From: Rhodospirillales bacterium
GTDB lineage: Bacteria > Pseudomonadota > Alphaproteobacteria > Acetobacterales > Acetobacteraceae
DNA length: 8,908 nucleotides
Reading direction: 5' to 3'
Assembly: GCA_015654825.1 (NCBI GenBank)
Contig: JAATGE010000417.1
Location: forward strand, 1 to 8,908
In this document: positions 1-5,950 of the stretch, piece by piece
Layout of the letters: the number at the start of each line of letters is the position of its first letter
Numbering within the stretch: the first letter of the stretch is position 1
Notes under the pieces: model-generated
Told to the model about the DNA's origin: nothing
The model's input: only the letters and a program-made list of their open reading frames with translations
Database searches by the model: none
Translations under genes and position numbers: made by a program

Positions 1-11
1 GGTTCCGGCAC

Positions 12-236
12 CTAAAACTCCACTCCATCCTGCTCCCCGCCGGTGGCCGGGATTTTGGTCGCGGCGCTCCCCGGCACGCTGGCGGCGGCGTCGGCGACAC
101 TCAGCGGCAACGCCGCCGCAGCGCCTTCCGGCGGCGGCACAAGCGATGCGTTGTCGATATAAATGGGCCCGGCCAGGGCGCCGTCGGCGGCCAGCGTCAA
201 TGCAAAAAACAGCAGCAGCCGAAGCGGCTTGCGCAT
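12..236 (-). CDS. Small secreted protein of unknown function
   Basis: This encodes 74 residues that I do not recognise. The N-terminus is a clear Sec signal peptide: a basic start (MRKPLR), a hydrophobic core LLLFFALTLA, and a likely signal peptidase I site after ALA at residue 22. The mature part of about 52 residues is rich in Ala and Pro (VPPPEG around 33-38), with no cysteine, heme motif or lipobox. A good Shine-Dalgarno run (GGGGGGA) sits about 4 bases before the ATG, which supports this start. The gene is alone on its strand here; the next gene upstream on this strand is the tRNA more than 330 bases away, so it probably has its own promoter in 237-310. The product is probably periplasmic or exported. 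The reading frame is likely real; the function is unknown. Confidence 0.6.
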   Translation of the reverse strand: MRKPLRLLLFFALTLAADGALAGPIYIDNASLVPPPEGAAAALPLSVADAAASVPGSAATKIPATGGEQDGVEF

Positions 237-318
237 AAAATCCCCCCGTCAAAGAACACGATATTGCCCGACCCGAGGGGACACACGCACCTCGTAGTCA
301 GTCGCGTCGAGCCGGTCA

Positions 319-352
319 ACGCAACGCCTGTTGGCGTTGCGTGAAGTTTTTT
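319..352 (+). terminator. Terminator-like hairpin with T6 tract
   Basis: ACGCAACGCC (319-328) and GGCGTTGCGT (333-342) form a perfect 10-bp stem with a TGTT loop. GAAG and then six T follow at 347-352. It resembles a Rho-independent terminator for plus-strand transcription, although the four bases between stem and T-run are unfavourable. No plus-strand gene lies upstream in the window, so its client is unclear. A second segment, CGCAACG (356-362), can pair with CGTTGCG (335-341), giving a competing hairpin. Confidence 0.35.
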
Positions 353-388
353 GTTCGCAACGGAGACGGAGAGTTGGCTTTGCCGACC

Positions 389-410
389 GGGGGCTCTGCC
401 CCCTGGACCC
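389..410 (+). repeat. Extragenic palindromic repeat, copy 1
   Basis: A stem GGGGGC-TCT-GCCCCC is followed directly by TGGACCC. The motif GGGC-N3-GCCC plus GGACCC recurs at 535-557 (opposite strand), at 1894-1914 (opposite strand) and, split by the insertion sequence, at 3952-3965 with 5362-5368. It resembles the REP-type palindromes scattered between genes in GC-rich proteobacteria. Confidence 0.55.
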
Positions 411-441
411 AAGACGGCGTGCCGCCGCCTGCGTATTCGCT

Positions 442-463
442 GCGCAGCGGGAGTCCGCTGCGC
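442..463. repeat. Perfect 9-bp inverted repeat
   Basis: GCGCAGCGG (442-450) and CCGCTGCGC (455-463) are perfectly complementary around a GAGT loop. The hairpin lies midway between the two inverted palindrome copies and has no T-tract on either strand. It is more likely part of a repeat mosaic than a terminator. Confidence 0.45.
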
Positions 464-534
464 CAGGTGCGGGCGCTGGGCGGCACCGGTTCGGTGTCGA
501 TGTCACGCCGGAACAAATAAATTGGGGGCCCGGT

Positions 535-557
535 GGGGTCCCGGGGGGCAATGCCCC
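535..557 (-). repeat. Extragenic palindromic repeat, copy 2 (inverted)
   Basis: Read on the minus strand this is GGGGC-ATT-GCCCC, then CC and GGGACCCC, matching copy 1 in plan but in the opposite direction. Together the two copies make an inverted pair about 125 bases apart, just downstream of the tRNA-Pro 3' end. Confidence 0.45.
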
Positions 558-575
558 TACATACAAAACCTCGGC

Positions 576-652
576 TGGTCGGAGTGAGAGGATTCGAACC
601 TCCGGCCCCTGCGTCCCGAACACAGTGCTCTACCAGGCTGAGCTACACTCCG
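576..652 (-). tRNA. tRNA-Pro (anticodon CGG)
   Basis: This is a complete 77-nt cloverleaf with the CCA end encoded. Acceptor stem: CGGAGTG / CACTCCG. D-stem: GCTC / GAGC with AGCCTGGT in the loop. Anticodon stem: CTGTG / CGCAG with one T-G wobble around loop TTCGGGA, so the anticodon is CGG and the codon read is CCG. G37 after the anticodon is typical of proline tRNAs. T-arm: GGAGG-TTCGAAT-CCTCT. It lies 44 bases downstream of the LOG-family gene on the same strand. Confidence 0.96.
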
Positions 653-696
653 CCGAGGTGGCGGCATATAACGGCCCCCCCTCCCGGCCGCAACCC

Positions 697-1302
697 TCAC
701 AGCAGCGCCGTGGACGCGGACGCCTGCAACGGCAGGTCCTGCAGCCGCCCAAGCAGCGCCGGCACGTCGCGAACAACCTCGAACAGCGCCAGCGAGGCCG
801 CGTCCGCGAACCCCTGCGTCACCGCGGCCTGCAGCGCGCCCAGGAACGAAGCGGCCCAGCCGTTCACGTCCACCACGAACACCATCTTGTCGTGCAGCCC
901 CAACTGCCGCCAGGTCACGATCTCCACCGTTTCATCCAGCGTCCCGAAGCCGCCCGGCATGCAGACGAACGCGTCGGAAAGCGCGAACATCATCTGCTTG
1001 CGGCTGTGCATGCTGGTGGTGACGTGCAACGCGGTCAGGCCGTCATGCGCCACCTCCCGCCGGCTGAGGAACTCGGGAATGACCCCGGTCACCGTGCCAC
1101 CGGCGGCCAGCACCGCGTCGGCCAGCAGCCCCATCAGCCCGATGCGCCCACCGCCATACACCAGGCCGATACCCTGCGCCGCCAGCCCGGCGCCGAGCTG
1201 TTCCGTGGCCACGCGCAATGCCGGATCGTGCCCGGTCCGCGAGCCGCAGAAAACGGCAACGGCGCGGCGTTGCGGAACCAGGGGCGCGGAATTGGGGAGC
1301 AT
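697..1302 (-). CDS. LOG family nucleotide 5'-monophosphate phosphoribohydrolase
   Basis: This 201-residue protein belongs to the LOG / TIGR00730 Rossmann-fold family (formerly mis-annotated as lysine decarboxylase). Family members release the free base from nucleoside 5'-monophosphates, including cytokinin riboside phosphates and AMP. The hallmark motif PGGFGTLDE is at 116-124. It is preceded by HSRKQMM (99-105), the usual substrate-binding segment, and by the nucleotide-binding region VFCGSRTG (17-24) and VYGGGRIGLMG (48-58). The length is typical. I chose the ATG at 1302 because AGAAGG lies a few bases upstream and the family normally begins just before the VFCGS strand; a longer in-frame extension to 1473 would overlap the divergent cytochrome gene. 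The product is cytosolic. The family call is secure, but the exact base is not readable from sequence. Confidence 0.93.
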   Translation of the reverse strand: MLPNSAPLVPQRRAVAVFCGSRTGHDPALRVATEQLGAGLAAQGIGLVYGGGRIGLMGLLADAVLAAGGTVTGVIPEFLSRREVAHDGLTALHVTTSMHSRKQMMFALSDAFVCMPGGFGTLDETVEIVTWRQLGLHDKMVFVVDVNGWAASFLGALQAAVTQGFADAASLALFEVVRDVPALLGRLQDLPLQASASTALL

Positions 1303-1366
1303 GGCGACCTTCTGGCGTTCGCGCCGGCCCGATGCAACCATGCGCCCCCGCCCGAAGGAGTTTCCC
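1303..1366. promoter_or_regulatory. 64-bp divergent intergenic region with two start sites
   Basis: This is the only space between the divergent LOG-family gene and the cytochrome c' gene, so at least one and probably both promoters lie in or close to it. Both ribosome sites are visible: AGAAGG on the minus strand and GAAGGAG on the plus strand, each about 6 bases from its ATG. I could not pick out convincing -35/-10 boxes. Confidence 0.4.
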
Positions 1367-1849
1367 ATGCGCCTGATGCCGGCCGCCGCGTTCCTCGCCG
1401 CCTCCCTCGCAATCGCCGCACCAGTTGCCGCACCCGCCTGGGCGCAAAGCCCGCCGGCCTCGATCGCCGTCAAACCCGATGTGCTGATCGCGGCCCGCCA
1501 GAGCGCCTACGCCATGTCCGCCGGCACCTTCGTCGGCATGAAGAACGCCATCAAGGACGGCGAGGACCTCAAGCCCTGGGCGCAGGCCGCCGCCGACATG
1601 GCCGAGTGGGCCGAAGTCATTCCCAGCCTGTTCCCGCCCGGCACCGAGACCGGCCACGACACCAAGGCCAAGTCCGCGGTGTGGTCGGATCAAGCAGGAT
1701 TTGCCAAGGCGGCCGGGGTTTACGCCGACGCCGCGAAGAAACTCGCCGCCGCGGCAAAAGCCGACGACAAGGCCGCCTTCGCCGCCGCCTTCAAGGACAC
1801 CGCCAAGGCCTGCGGCGCCTGCCACAAGGCCTACCGCGAGAAGGAGTGA
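1367..1849 (+). CDS. Cytochrome c' (periplasmic class II c-type cytochrome)
   Basis: This 160-residue precursor starts at the ATG after GAAGGAG. A signal peptide runs to about residue 26 (AWA before QSPP), placing the mature protein in the periplasm. The single heme site CGACH is at 149-153, very near the C-terminus (CHKAYREKE), which is the class II arrangement and excludes ordinary class I cytochromes. The RQSAYAM segment near 44-50 and the AVWSDQAGF segment near 104-112 match the helices of the four-helix bundle. Cytochromes c' bind NO and CO and are linked to nitric oxide handling, though their physiological role varies. Conserved distal-pocket residues cannot be judged reliably by eye. 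A palindromic repeat follows about 45 bases after the stop. Confidence 0.93.
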   Translation: MRLMPAAAFLAASLAIAAPVAAPAWAQSPPASIAVKPDVLIAARQSAYAMSAGTFVGMKNAIKDGEDLKPWAQAAADMAEWAEVIPSLFPPGTETGHDTKAKSAVWSDQAGFAKAAGVYADAAKKLAAAAKADDKAAFAAAFKDTAKACGACHKAYREKE

Positions 1850-1893
1850 GCTTCGGCCGCGTGCGCAGCACGCTCTCGCGTGACGGCCCCAGC

Positions 1894-1914
1894 GGGTCCA
1901 GGGCAGAGCCCTGG
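1894..1914 (-). repeat. Extragenic palindromic repeat, copy 3
   Basis: CCAGGGC (1898-1904), AGA, GCCCTGG (1908-1914) form a perfect 7-bp stem. The GGGTCC flank makes this the minus-strand version of the GGGC-N3-GCCC plus GGACCC motif. It lies 45 bases after the cytochrome c' stop and is followed by a pyrimidine-rich run (CCTTTCTTCCCTCCC), so it could also reduce read-through, although there is no true T-tract. Its core matches GGG-N5-CCC. Confidence 0.55.
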
Positions 1915-1953
1915 CCTTTCTTCCCTCCCTTCACCTCACCTTCCCCACCCGGT

Positions 1954-1968
1954 TTGCGCGGCGCGCAA
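1954..1968. repeat. Short perfect palindrome upstream of dnaN
   Basis: TTGCGC-GGC-GCGCAA is a 6-bp inverted repeat with a 3-base centre, 66 bases before the dnaN start, in the interval that should hold the dnaN promoter. It could be an operator or simply a GC-rich hairpin; sequence alone does not decide. Confidence 0.3.
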
Positions 1969-2033
1969 CGCTTGGTAGTGTGCGCGCCTATTAGTCTGGC
2001 CGGATTCGCACGGCCCCTCGGGGAAACCGATCC

Positions 2034-3158
2034 ATGAAGCTCAAGGCCGACCGCGCCACCCTGCTCAAGGCGCTGGCCCACATCCAGAGCGTCGCCGAAA
2101 AGCGCAACACGATCCCCATTCTCGCCAACGTGCTGATCGCCGTGCGCGACGGGCGCCTGACGTTCACCGCGACCGACATGGAGATCGCCGTCGTCGAGGA
2201 GGTGGCCGCCAGCACCAGCCGCAACGGCGCCACCACGGCGCCGGCCGCAACGCTGTATGAAATCGTGCGCAAGCTGCCCGACAGCGCCGAAATTGAACTG
2301 GACCATGCCGGCGGCGACGCCCAGCTGCACCTGCGCGCCGGCAAATTCGCGACCAGCCTGGTCGCCCTGCCGGTGGAGGATTTCCCCAGCATGACGGCGG
2401 GCCAGCTCCCCCACCATTTCCATCTGCCGGCGCTGGTGCTGCGCGGCCTGATCGATCGCACCCGCTTCGCCATCAGCACCGAAGAAACCCGCTACTATCT
2501 GAACGGCATTTATCTGCACGCGGCCGTGGCCGACGGCAGCCGCACCCTGCGTGCCGTCGCAACCGACGGCCACCGCCTGGCCCGCGTCGAGGAACCGCTG
2601 CCGGAGGGCGCGGAAACCATCCCCGGCGTGATCATTCCGCGCAAGACGGTCAACGAGCTGCGCAAATTGCTCGATGAGGAAAGCGGCAGCGTCGAAGTAG
2701 GCCTTTCCGACACCCGCATCCAGTTCAAGCTCGGCCCGATCACGCTGACCAGCAAGCTGATCGACGGCACCTTCCCCGAATATGAGCGGGTCATTCCGCG
2801 CGACAACGACAAGGTGCTGCGCGTCGGCAAGAAGGATTTCGCCGACGCGGTGGCGCGCGTCTCCGCGATCAGCAGCGAGCGCTCGCGCCCCGTGAAACTC
2901 AGCCTGCAGCGCGACCTGCTGACCCTGTCGGCGGCCAGCGCGGAACAGGGCTCCGCCACCGAGGAGCTCGACGGCGATCGGGTGAAATACGAGGCGGGCC
3001 CGTTGGAAATCGGTTTCCAGGCACGTTACTTGAACGACATCACCGACCAGATCGCCGAGGCCGTTGAATTCCGTTTCTCGGACGGCGCCGCGCCCACCAT
3101 CGTGCAGGACGCAAGCGACGCCTCCGCGCTCTACGTGCTGATGCCAATGCGGGTCTGA
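2034..3158 (+). CDS. dnaN: DNA polymerase III beta subunit (sliding clamp)
   Basis: This 374-residue protein has the usual length and plan of DnaN: three clamp domains of about 120 residues each, roughly 1-120, 130-255 and 256-374. The N-terminus (MKLKADRATLLKALAHIQSV, then NTIPILANVLI) and the central TDGHRLARVE segment are strongly typical of the family. So are the YYLNGIYLH strand and the C-terminal YVLMPMRV. The homodimer encircles DNA and tethers polymerase III, and it also docks other repair and replication factors through its hydrophobic cleft. The start follows CGGGGA about 9 bases upstream. Unlike the classic dnaA-dnaN-recF order, recF does not follow; the next gene encodes an unrelated flavoprotein. 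The coding sequence looks intact and is surely essential. Confidence 0.98.
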   Translation: MKLKADRATLLKALAHIQSVAEKRNTIPILANVLIAVRDGRLTFTATDMEIAVVEEVAASTSRNGATTAPAATLYEIVRKLPDSAEIELDHAGGDAQLHLRAGKFATSLVALPVEDFPSMTAGQLPHHFHLPALVLRGLIDRTRFAISTEETRYYLNGIYLHAAVADGSRTLRAVATDGHRLARVEEPLPEGAETIPGVIIPRKTVNELRKLLDEESGSVEVGLSDTRIQFKLGPITLTSKLIDGTFPEYERVIPRDNDKVLRVGKKDFADAVARVSAISSERSRPVKLSLQRDLLTLSAASAEQGSATEELDGDRVKYEAGPLEIGFQARYLNDITDQIAEAVEFRFSDGAAPTIVQDASDASALYVLMPMRV

Positions 3159-3301
3159 GAGCTTGTCTCCTGACGCGCCTGGACCTGCCACCTGGCGCAC
3201 GTGTCTGCGCTCCGGTGCTACCTTCCCGTGACGCTTTATCTCGATACCGGGACAAGCGGCCGGGCCGCCGCGCATCGCACCGCGGCAATCGGCACCGCCG
3301 C

Positions 3302-3949
3302 ATGACCACGCTCTATGGCGAAACCCATCGCGCCATTCAGGATCGCCACGAATCGCGCCGCCTCGCCGATCTGCTCGAAGCCGCCATCGTCCGCCCCGCC
3401 CTGAACGACGACGACGTCGAATTTCTCGCCACGCGCGATTTCTTCTTCCTGGCAACGGTAGACCCCGGGGGCCGCCCCACAGTCTCCTACAAGGGCGGCG
3501 CTCCGGGCTTCGTGCGCGTGCTCGACATGTCGACGCTCCTCTTTCCGCTGTACGACGGCAACGGCATGTTCCTGTCCGCCGGCAATATCGACGCCACCGC
3601 GCAGATCGGCTTGCTGTTCATCGATTTCGAAACGCCGCACCGCCTGCGCCTGCAAGGCGAAGCACGCCTCGTCGAAGATGGCCTGGCCGAGTTTCCCGGC
3701 GCCGCGCTGCTGGTGCGCGCCACGCTCAGCCACGTATTCGTCAATTGCGGGCGCTACATCCACCCCCACGTGCGCACCGCCCGCGCCCGCCACGTCCCGG
3801 ACGCCGCCGGCCACCAGCCCGTCCCCGCCTGGAAACGGATCGACATCGTGCAGGACAGCCTCCCCCCGCGCGACCAATCCCCCAGCCGCGAAGCCGGCGC
3901 CATTACGATCGACGAATATGAAGCCATGCGAAAGCGAGGCGAAGTTTAA
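3302..3949 (+). CDS. Pyridoxamine 5'-phosphate oxidase family protein (FMN-binding split barrel)
   Basis: This 215-residue protein fits the PNPOx-like split-barrel superfamily. Characteristic stretches are FFFLATVDPGGRPTVSYKGG (47-66), the FVRVLD strand (70-75), LLFPLYDGNGMFLS around 79-92, and GLLFIDFETPHRLRLQGEA (103-121). Such proteins bind FMN or related cofactors and include oxidoreductases acting on varied substrates, so true pyridoxamine phosphate oxidase activity should not be assumed. I chose the ATG at 3302 because MTTLYGETHRAIQDRHESRRLAD is the usual start of this subgroup; an upstream in-frame ATG at 3215 would add an unconserved Arg-rich leader. No strong ribosome site is visible. 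The gene follows dnaN by 143 bases and probably has its own promoter. A palindrome right after the stop has been split by the insertion sequence. Confidence 0.88.
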   Translation: MTTLYGETHRAIQDRHESRRLADLLEAAIVRPALNDDDVEFLATRDFFFLATVDPGGRPTVSYKGGAPGFVRVLDMSTLLFPLYDGNGMFLSAGNIDATAQIGLLFIDFETPHRLRLQGEARLVEDGLAEFPGAALLVRATLSHVFVNCGRYIHPHVRTARARHVPDAAGHQPVPAWKRIDIVQDSLPPRDQSPSREAGAITIDEYEAMRKRGEV

Positions 3950-3951
3950 GC

Positions 3952-3965
3952 CCAGGGCTCCGCCC
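3952..3965 (+). repeat. Left half of split extragenic palindrome, with 11-bp target duplication
   Basis: CCAGGGCTCCGCCC ends exactly at the left tip of the insertion sequence. Its last 11 bases, GGGCTCCGCCC (3955-3965), recur directly after the right tip at 5351-5361. Joining the two flanks with one copy removed rebuilds CCAGGGC-TCC-GCCCTGG followed by ACCC, a perfect 7-bp hairpin of the same family as the copies near 389, 535 and 1894. It lies just after the stop of the upstream oxidase gene. Confidence 0.85.
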
Positions 3966-3980
3966 CATAGGCGCCAACTT
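3966..3980 (+). repeat. Left terminal inverted repeat (IRL)
   Basis: CATAGGCGCCAACTT marks the left tip. It differs from IRR only at the fourth base (A against G). The similarity may extend a few bases further inward (AG after an extra T in IRR). The first 56 bases of the element also hold the transposase leader and ribosome site. Confidence 0.88.
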
Positions 3981-4021
3981 AGTGCTTGGCGACGCGACTC
4001 GATATTTGATTCCTAGCGAGG

Positions 4022-5194
4022 ATGCGGAACGCACCCAAGCTCCTCTCCCGATGGCCTGATGTCGTCTTGAAGCTGTCCGGGGTCATTGACCTTGAGGCGA
4101 CCGCGCACGCGACCGGCGCGTTGATCCGCAAACGCGAGATCCGCAGCGCCGAGATGCTGCTGCGTCTCGTGCTGGCGTGCGGGCCGGGCGGCCTGTCGCT
4201 GCGGGCCGCCGCCGCCTGGGCCGGTGTCAGCGGCCTGGCCGACATGTCCGACACGGCGGTCATGAAGCGGGTGCGCAATGCCGCGGCCTGGCTGGGCCAA
4301 ATCGCCGGCGCGCTGCTGCGCCGGGACCGCGTGCCGCGCCCGGCGGCGGCAATCCTGCCTGGGCGGCGGCTGCGCATCGTCGATGGCAGCGTGATCACCC
4401 AGCCCGGTAGCCGCGGCACCGACTGGCGGTTGCATGCGACCTATGACCCTGCCGGCAGTTGCTTCACCGATCTCGAACTGACCGATGCGCGTGGCGCGGA
4501 GAGCCTGGCCCGGGCGGACCTGCGGGCGGGCGACGTGGCCTTGGGCGACCGCAACTATGCCAAGCCCGCCGAGCTCCGATCGGTACTCGACCGCGGCGCG
4601 GATTTCATCGTGCGCGTCGGCTGGTCCAGCCTGCGCCTGCGCGGCCCGGACGGCACCCCGCTGGTGTGGGAGACGCTGTTCGGCGCCTTGCAGCCGGGCG
4701 GCGCTTTGGAGCAGCGCGTGCTGGTGGAGCGCTCCGGCAGCGGCGGCAAGCACCGCGGCAAGCCCTTGTTCGAGGCCAGGCTAATTGTGCGGCGCGCCAT
4801 ACCGGAGGCCGCCGAGCAGGCGGCCAGGCGCGTGCGGCGCAGTCACAGCAAAGGCCGCAGCCAGGCCGACCTGCAACCGATGACCGTGCTGTCGGCGGGT
4901 TTTCTGATGATCCTCACCTCGTTGCCGCCCGAGGTGACCCTCACCGAGGTACTGCAAGCCTACCGGGTGCGTTGGCAGGTGGAACTGGCGTTCAAGCGCC
5001 TGAAGAGCCTGCTGGGGCTGGACCGGCTGCCGACAAAATGTCCGGCGCTCGCCCGAAGTTGGCTGCTCGCCCACCTCATCCTCGCCCTGCTGATCGACGA
5101 TTTTTCCCAGGAAGTCCTGGACTCCCCCCCCTGTGCGCCAGGCCATGTGCGATCGTTCCGCCTCACTCTGGCGGATCACCCATCTTCTGCGTGA
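4022..5194 (+). CDS. IS4-family DDE transposase, frame shifted near its C-terminus
   Basis: The open frame gives 390 residues, of which about 370 are authentic. The DDE catalytic core is complete: the first Asp is D121 in RIVDGS, the second is D176 in GDRNYAKP, and the third motif is the IS4 signature Y-2-R-3-E-6-K, seen as Y314, R317, E321 and K328 in YRVRWQVELAFKRLK. The start at 4022 follows GAGG directly. After LDSPP (about residue 370) a run of eight C at 5124-5131 changes frame, and the last 20 or so residues are out of phase. The expected C-terminus, including SLWRITHLLRDVLLAAVRG, continues in the +1 frame to 5336. With one C fewer the product would be 437 residues, a normal length for the family. 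The protein is probably impaired unless slippage at the C run restores the frame. Confidence 0.9.
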   Translation: MRNAPKLLSRWPDVVLKLSGVIDLEATAHATGALIRKREIRSAEMLLRLVLACGPGGLSLRAAAAWAGVSGLADMSDTAVMKRVRNAAAWLGQIAGALLRRDRVPRPAAAILPGRRLRIVDGSVITQPGSRGTDWRLHATYDPAGSCFTDLELTDARGAESLARADLRAGDVALGDRNYAKPAELRSVLDRGADFIVRVGWSSLRLRGPDGTPLVWETLFGALQPGGALEQRVLVERSGSGGKHRGKPLFEARLIVRRAIPEAAEQAARRVRRSHSKGRSQADLQPMTVLSAGFLMILTSLPPEVTLTEVLQAYRVRWQVELAFKRLKSLLGLDRLPTKCPALARSWLLAHLILALLIDDFSQEVLDSPPCAPGHVRSFRLTLADHPSSA

Positions 5195-5336
5195 CGTCCT
5201 GCTCGCCGCTGTCCGTGGCCTGCTCACAAGCAAAATTCTATGCGGCGCAACCAAAATACTGGCGCGCCATATCTGCGAGCGCCGACGCCGACGACGAACT
5301 CAGGCAACCCTGCTCCGCAGCGGTGCCGCATGCTAA
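5124..5336 (+). pseudogene. Displaced C-terminal segment of the transposase
   Basis: From the C8 run onward the +1 frame reads VRQAMCDRSASLWRITHLL and continues to a stop at 5334-5336, inside the right terminal repeat. The Leu/Arg-rich SLWRITHLLRDVLLAAVRG region and the basic tail RHICERRRRRRTQATLL are what an IS4 transposase normally ends with. This is therefore the lost end of the preceding gene and not a separate one. A short frame beginning GTG at 5133 has no ribosome site. Confidence 0.82.
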
Positions 5337-5350
5337 AGTTGGCGCCCATG
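5336..5350 (-). repeat. Right terminal inverted repeat (IRR)
   Basis: AAGTTGGCGCCCATG on the plus strand is the reverse complement of CATGGGCGCCAACTT, a 14/15 match to IRL. The stop codon of the full-length transposase frame (5334-5336) touches its inner edge, so the element is compact. Confidence 0.88.
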
Positions 5351-5410
5351 GGGCTCCGCCCTGGACCCGCCACGCCGGAGGCGTGTTGCGCACGACGGGG
5401 ACAAGTCCCC
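5351..5410 (+). repeat. Right target duplication and remaining palindrome cluster
   Basis: GGGCTCCGCCC (5351-5361) is the second copy of the 11-bp target duplication, followed by TGGACCC, the remaining half of the split palindrome. Two more hairpins follow closely: CACGCC-GGA-GGCGTG (5371-5385) and GGGGAC-AA-GTCCCC (5397-5410). Before the insertion these three formed a tandem palindrome cluster downstream of the oxidase gene. Confidence 0.7.
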
Positions 5411-5527
5411 AGACTCCATTCATTGCGGGGAACGGCGAAGCCCAAAATATCCAAACCGGTACTGGCGTCGCCGGTGGACTCGCAACCGGATCAGCACCCC
5501 CTGGAGGCGTGACACATCCCTGGCCCC

Positions 5528-5943
5528 GTGCTCACTGGCTTACCATCGCGCCGGGCGGAGCTGGTGAAGGAAGCCAAAGCGGCTGATGCGGCCATCCGTG
5601 AATTGTTGGCCCAACATCGACCACATTGATGCCACAATACGCCTGTATGATTCGCGTGATCGTAGGCTCAAAGTCCAACTGAGCCGGGCTAAGCGGACCA
5701 ACATTTCCCGCACTGCGTCGGGCATCCTGCGGAAGGCGCCGGCGCCAGTGGCCCTACGGGACCTGACCTTGGCAGTTTTATGGCGCAGCAGGGGCACGAC
5801 CCGCAGGATCGGAAGCTGGCAGCCTCTAGGCTGAGCCGCCTGCGGACGGCGGTTTATCGGCAGAAGGCAACGGGAAGGTGATGAGCCTGCCGGTGCGGGG
5901 CGATTCGTCCCGTGGCGGGTTTCACGTTAATTTTTTCGCTTGA
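5528..5943 (+). pseudogene. Decayed small gene, about 140 codons, three frameshifts
   Basis: No single frame is open, but protein-like sequence continues across four segments. Segment 1, from GTG 5528: LPSRRAELVKEAKAADAAIR and on to about 5617. Segment 2, about 5613-5780 in another frame: IDHIDATIRLYD, then RAKRTNISRTASGILRKAPA and PVALRDLTLAVL. Segment 3, about 5780-5874: MAQQGHDPQDRKLAASRLSR and LRTAVYRQKATG. Segment 4, about 5872-5943: KVMSLPVRGDSSRGGFHVNF ending FFA and TGA. The joined product has an N-terminal charged helix with HIDATIRLYD, then a segment suggesting a winged-helix-like fold (GILRKAPAPVALRDLTLAVL followed by a basic helix). This resembles small uncharacterised proteins of alphaproteobacteria as I remember them; I cannot name a family. 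The junctions look like small indels, so the gene is dead. Confidence 0.6.
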
Positions 5944-5950
5944 CGCGATT

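Larger units (their letters stand above)
237..575. other. Gene-free stretch rich in palindromes
   Basis: I see no convincing gene here. Open frames through this region have no start with a ribosome site and no family resemblance. It contains a 10-bp stem hairpin followed by T6 (319-352), two oppositely oriented copies of a GC-rich extragenic palindrome (389-410 and 535-557), and between them a hairpin of GCGCAGCGG / CCGCTGCGC with a 4-base loop (442-463). The part next to 236 should also hold the promoter of the small secreted protein. Confidence 0.6.
3966..5350 (+). mobile_element. Complete IS4-family insertion sequence (IS231-like), 1385 bp
   Basis: The left end CATAGGCGCCAACTT (3966-3980) and the reverse complement of the right end CATGGGCGCCAACTT (5336-5350) match at 14 of 15 positions. 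The element is flanked by an 11-bp direct repeat GGGCTCCGCCC. Ends beginning CAT, duplications of 10-12 bp and a GGG-N5-CCC target are properties described for IS231-type members of the IS4 family. One transposase gene fills the element. Both ends and the duplication are intact, so the insertion looks recent, but the transposase frame is shifted near its 3' end. The element could still move if an intact copy elsewhere supplies transposase. Confidence 0.92.

Noticed and set aside
331..2037. A 568-codon open frame on the plus strand
   Set aside because: It runs across the antisense of tRNA-Pro and of the LOG gene and through cytochrome c' in the wrong frame; composition is Arg/Pro-rich shadow sequence with no family motif.
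1791..3455. A 554-codon minus-strand frame opposite dnaN
   Set aside because: It is the complement of a certain dnaN gene; long antisense frames are expected in DNA this GC-rich.
5240..5512. A 90-codon frame crossing the right IS end
   Set aside because: It spans the IS boundary and the palindrome cluster, which no native gene could do; it is out of frame with the transposase.
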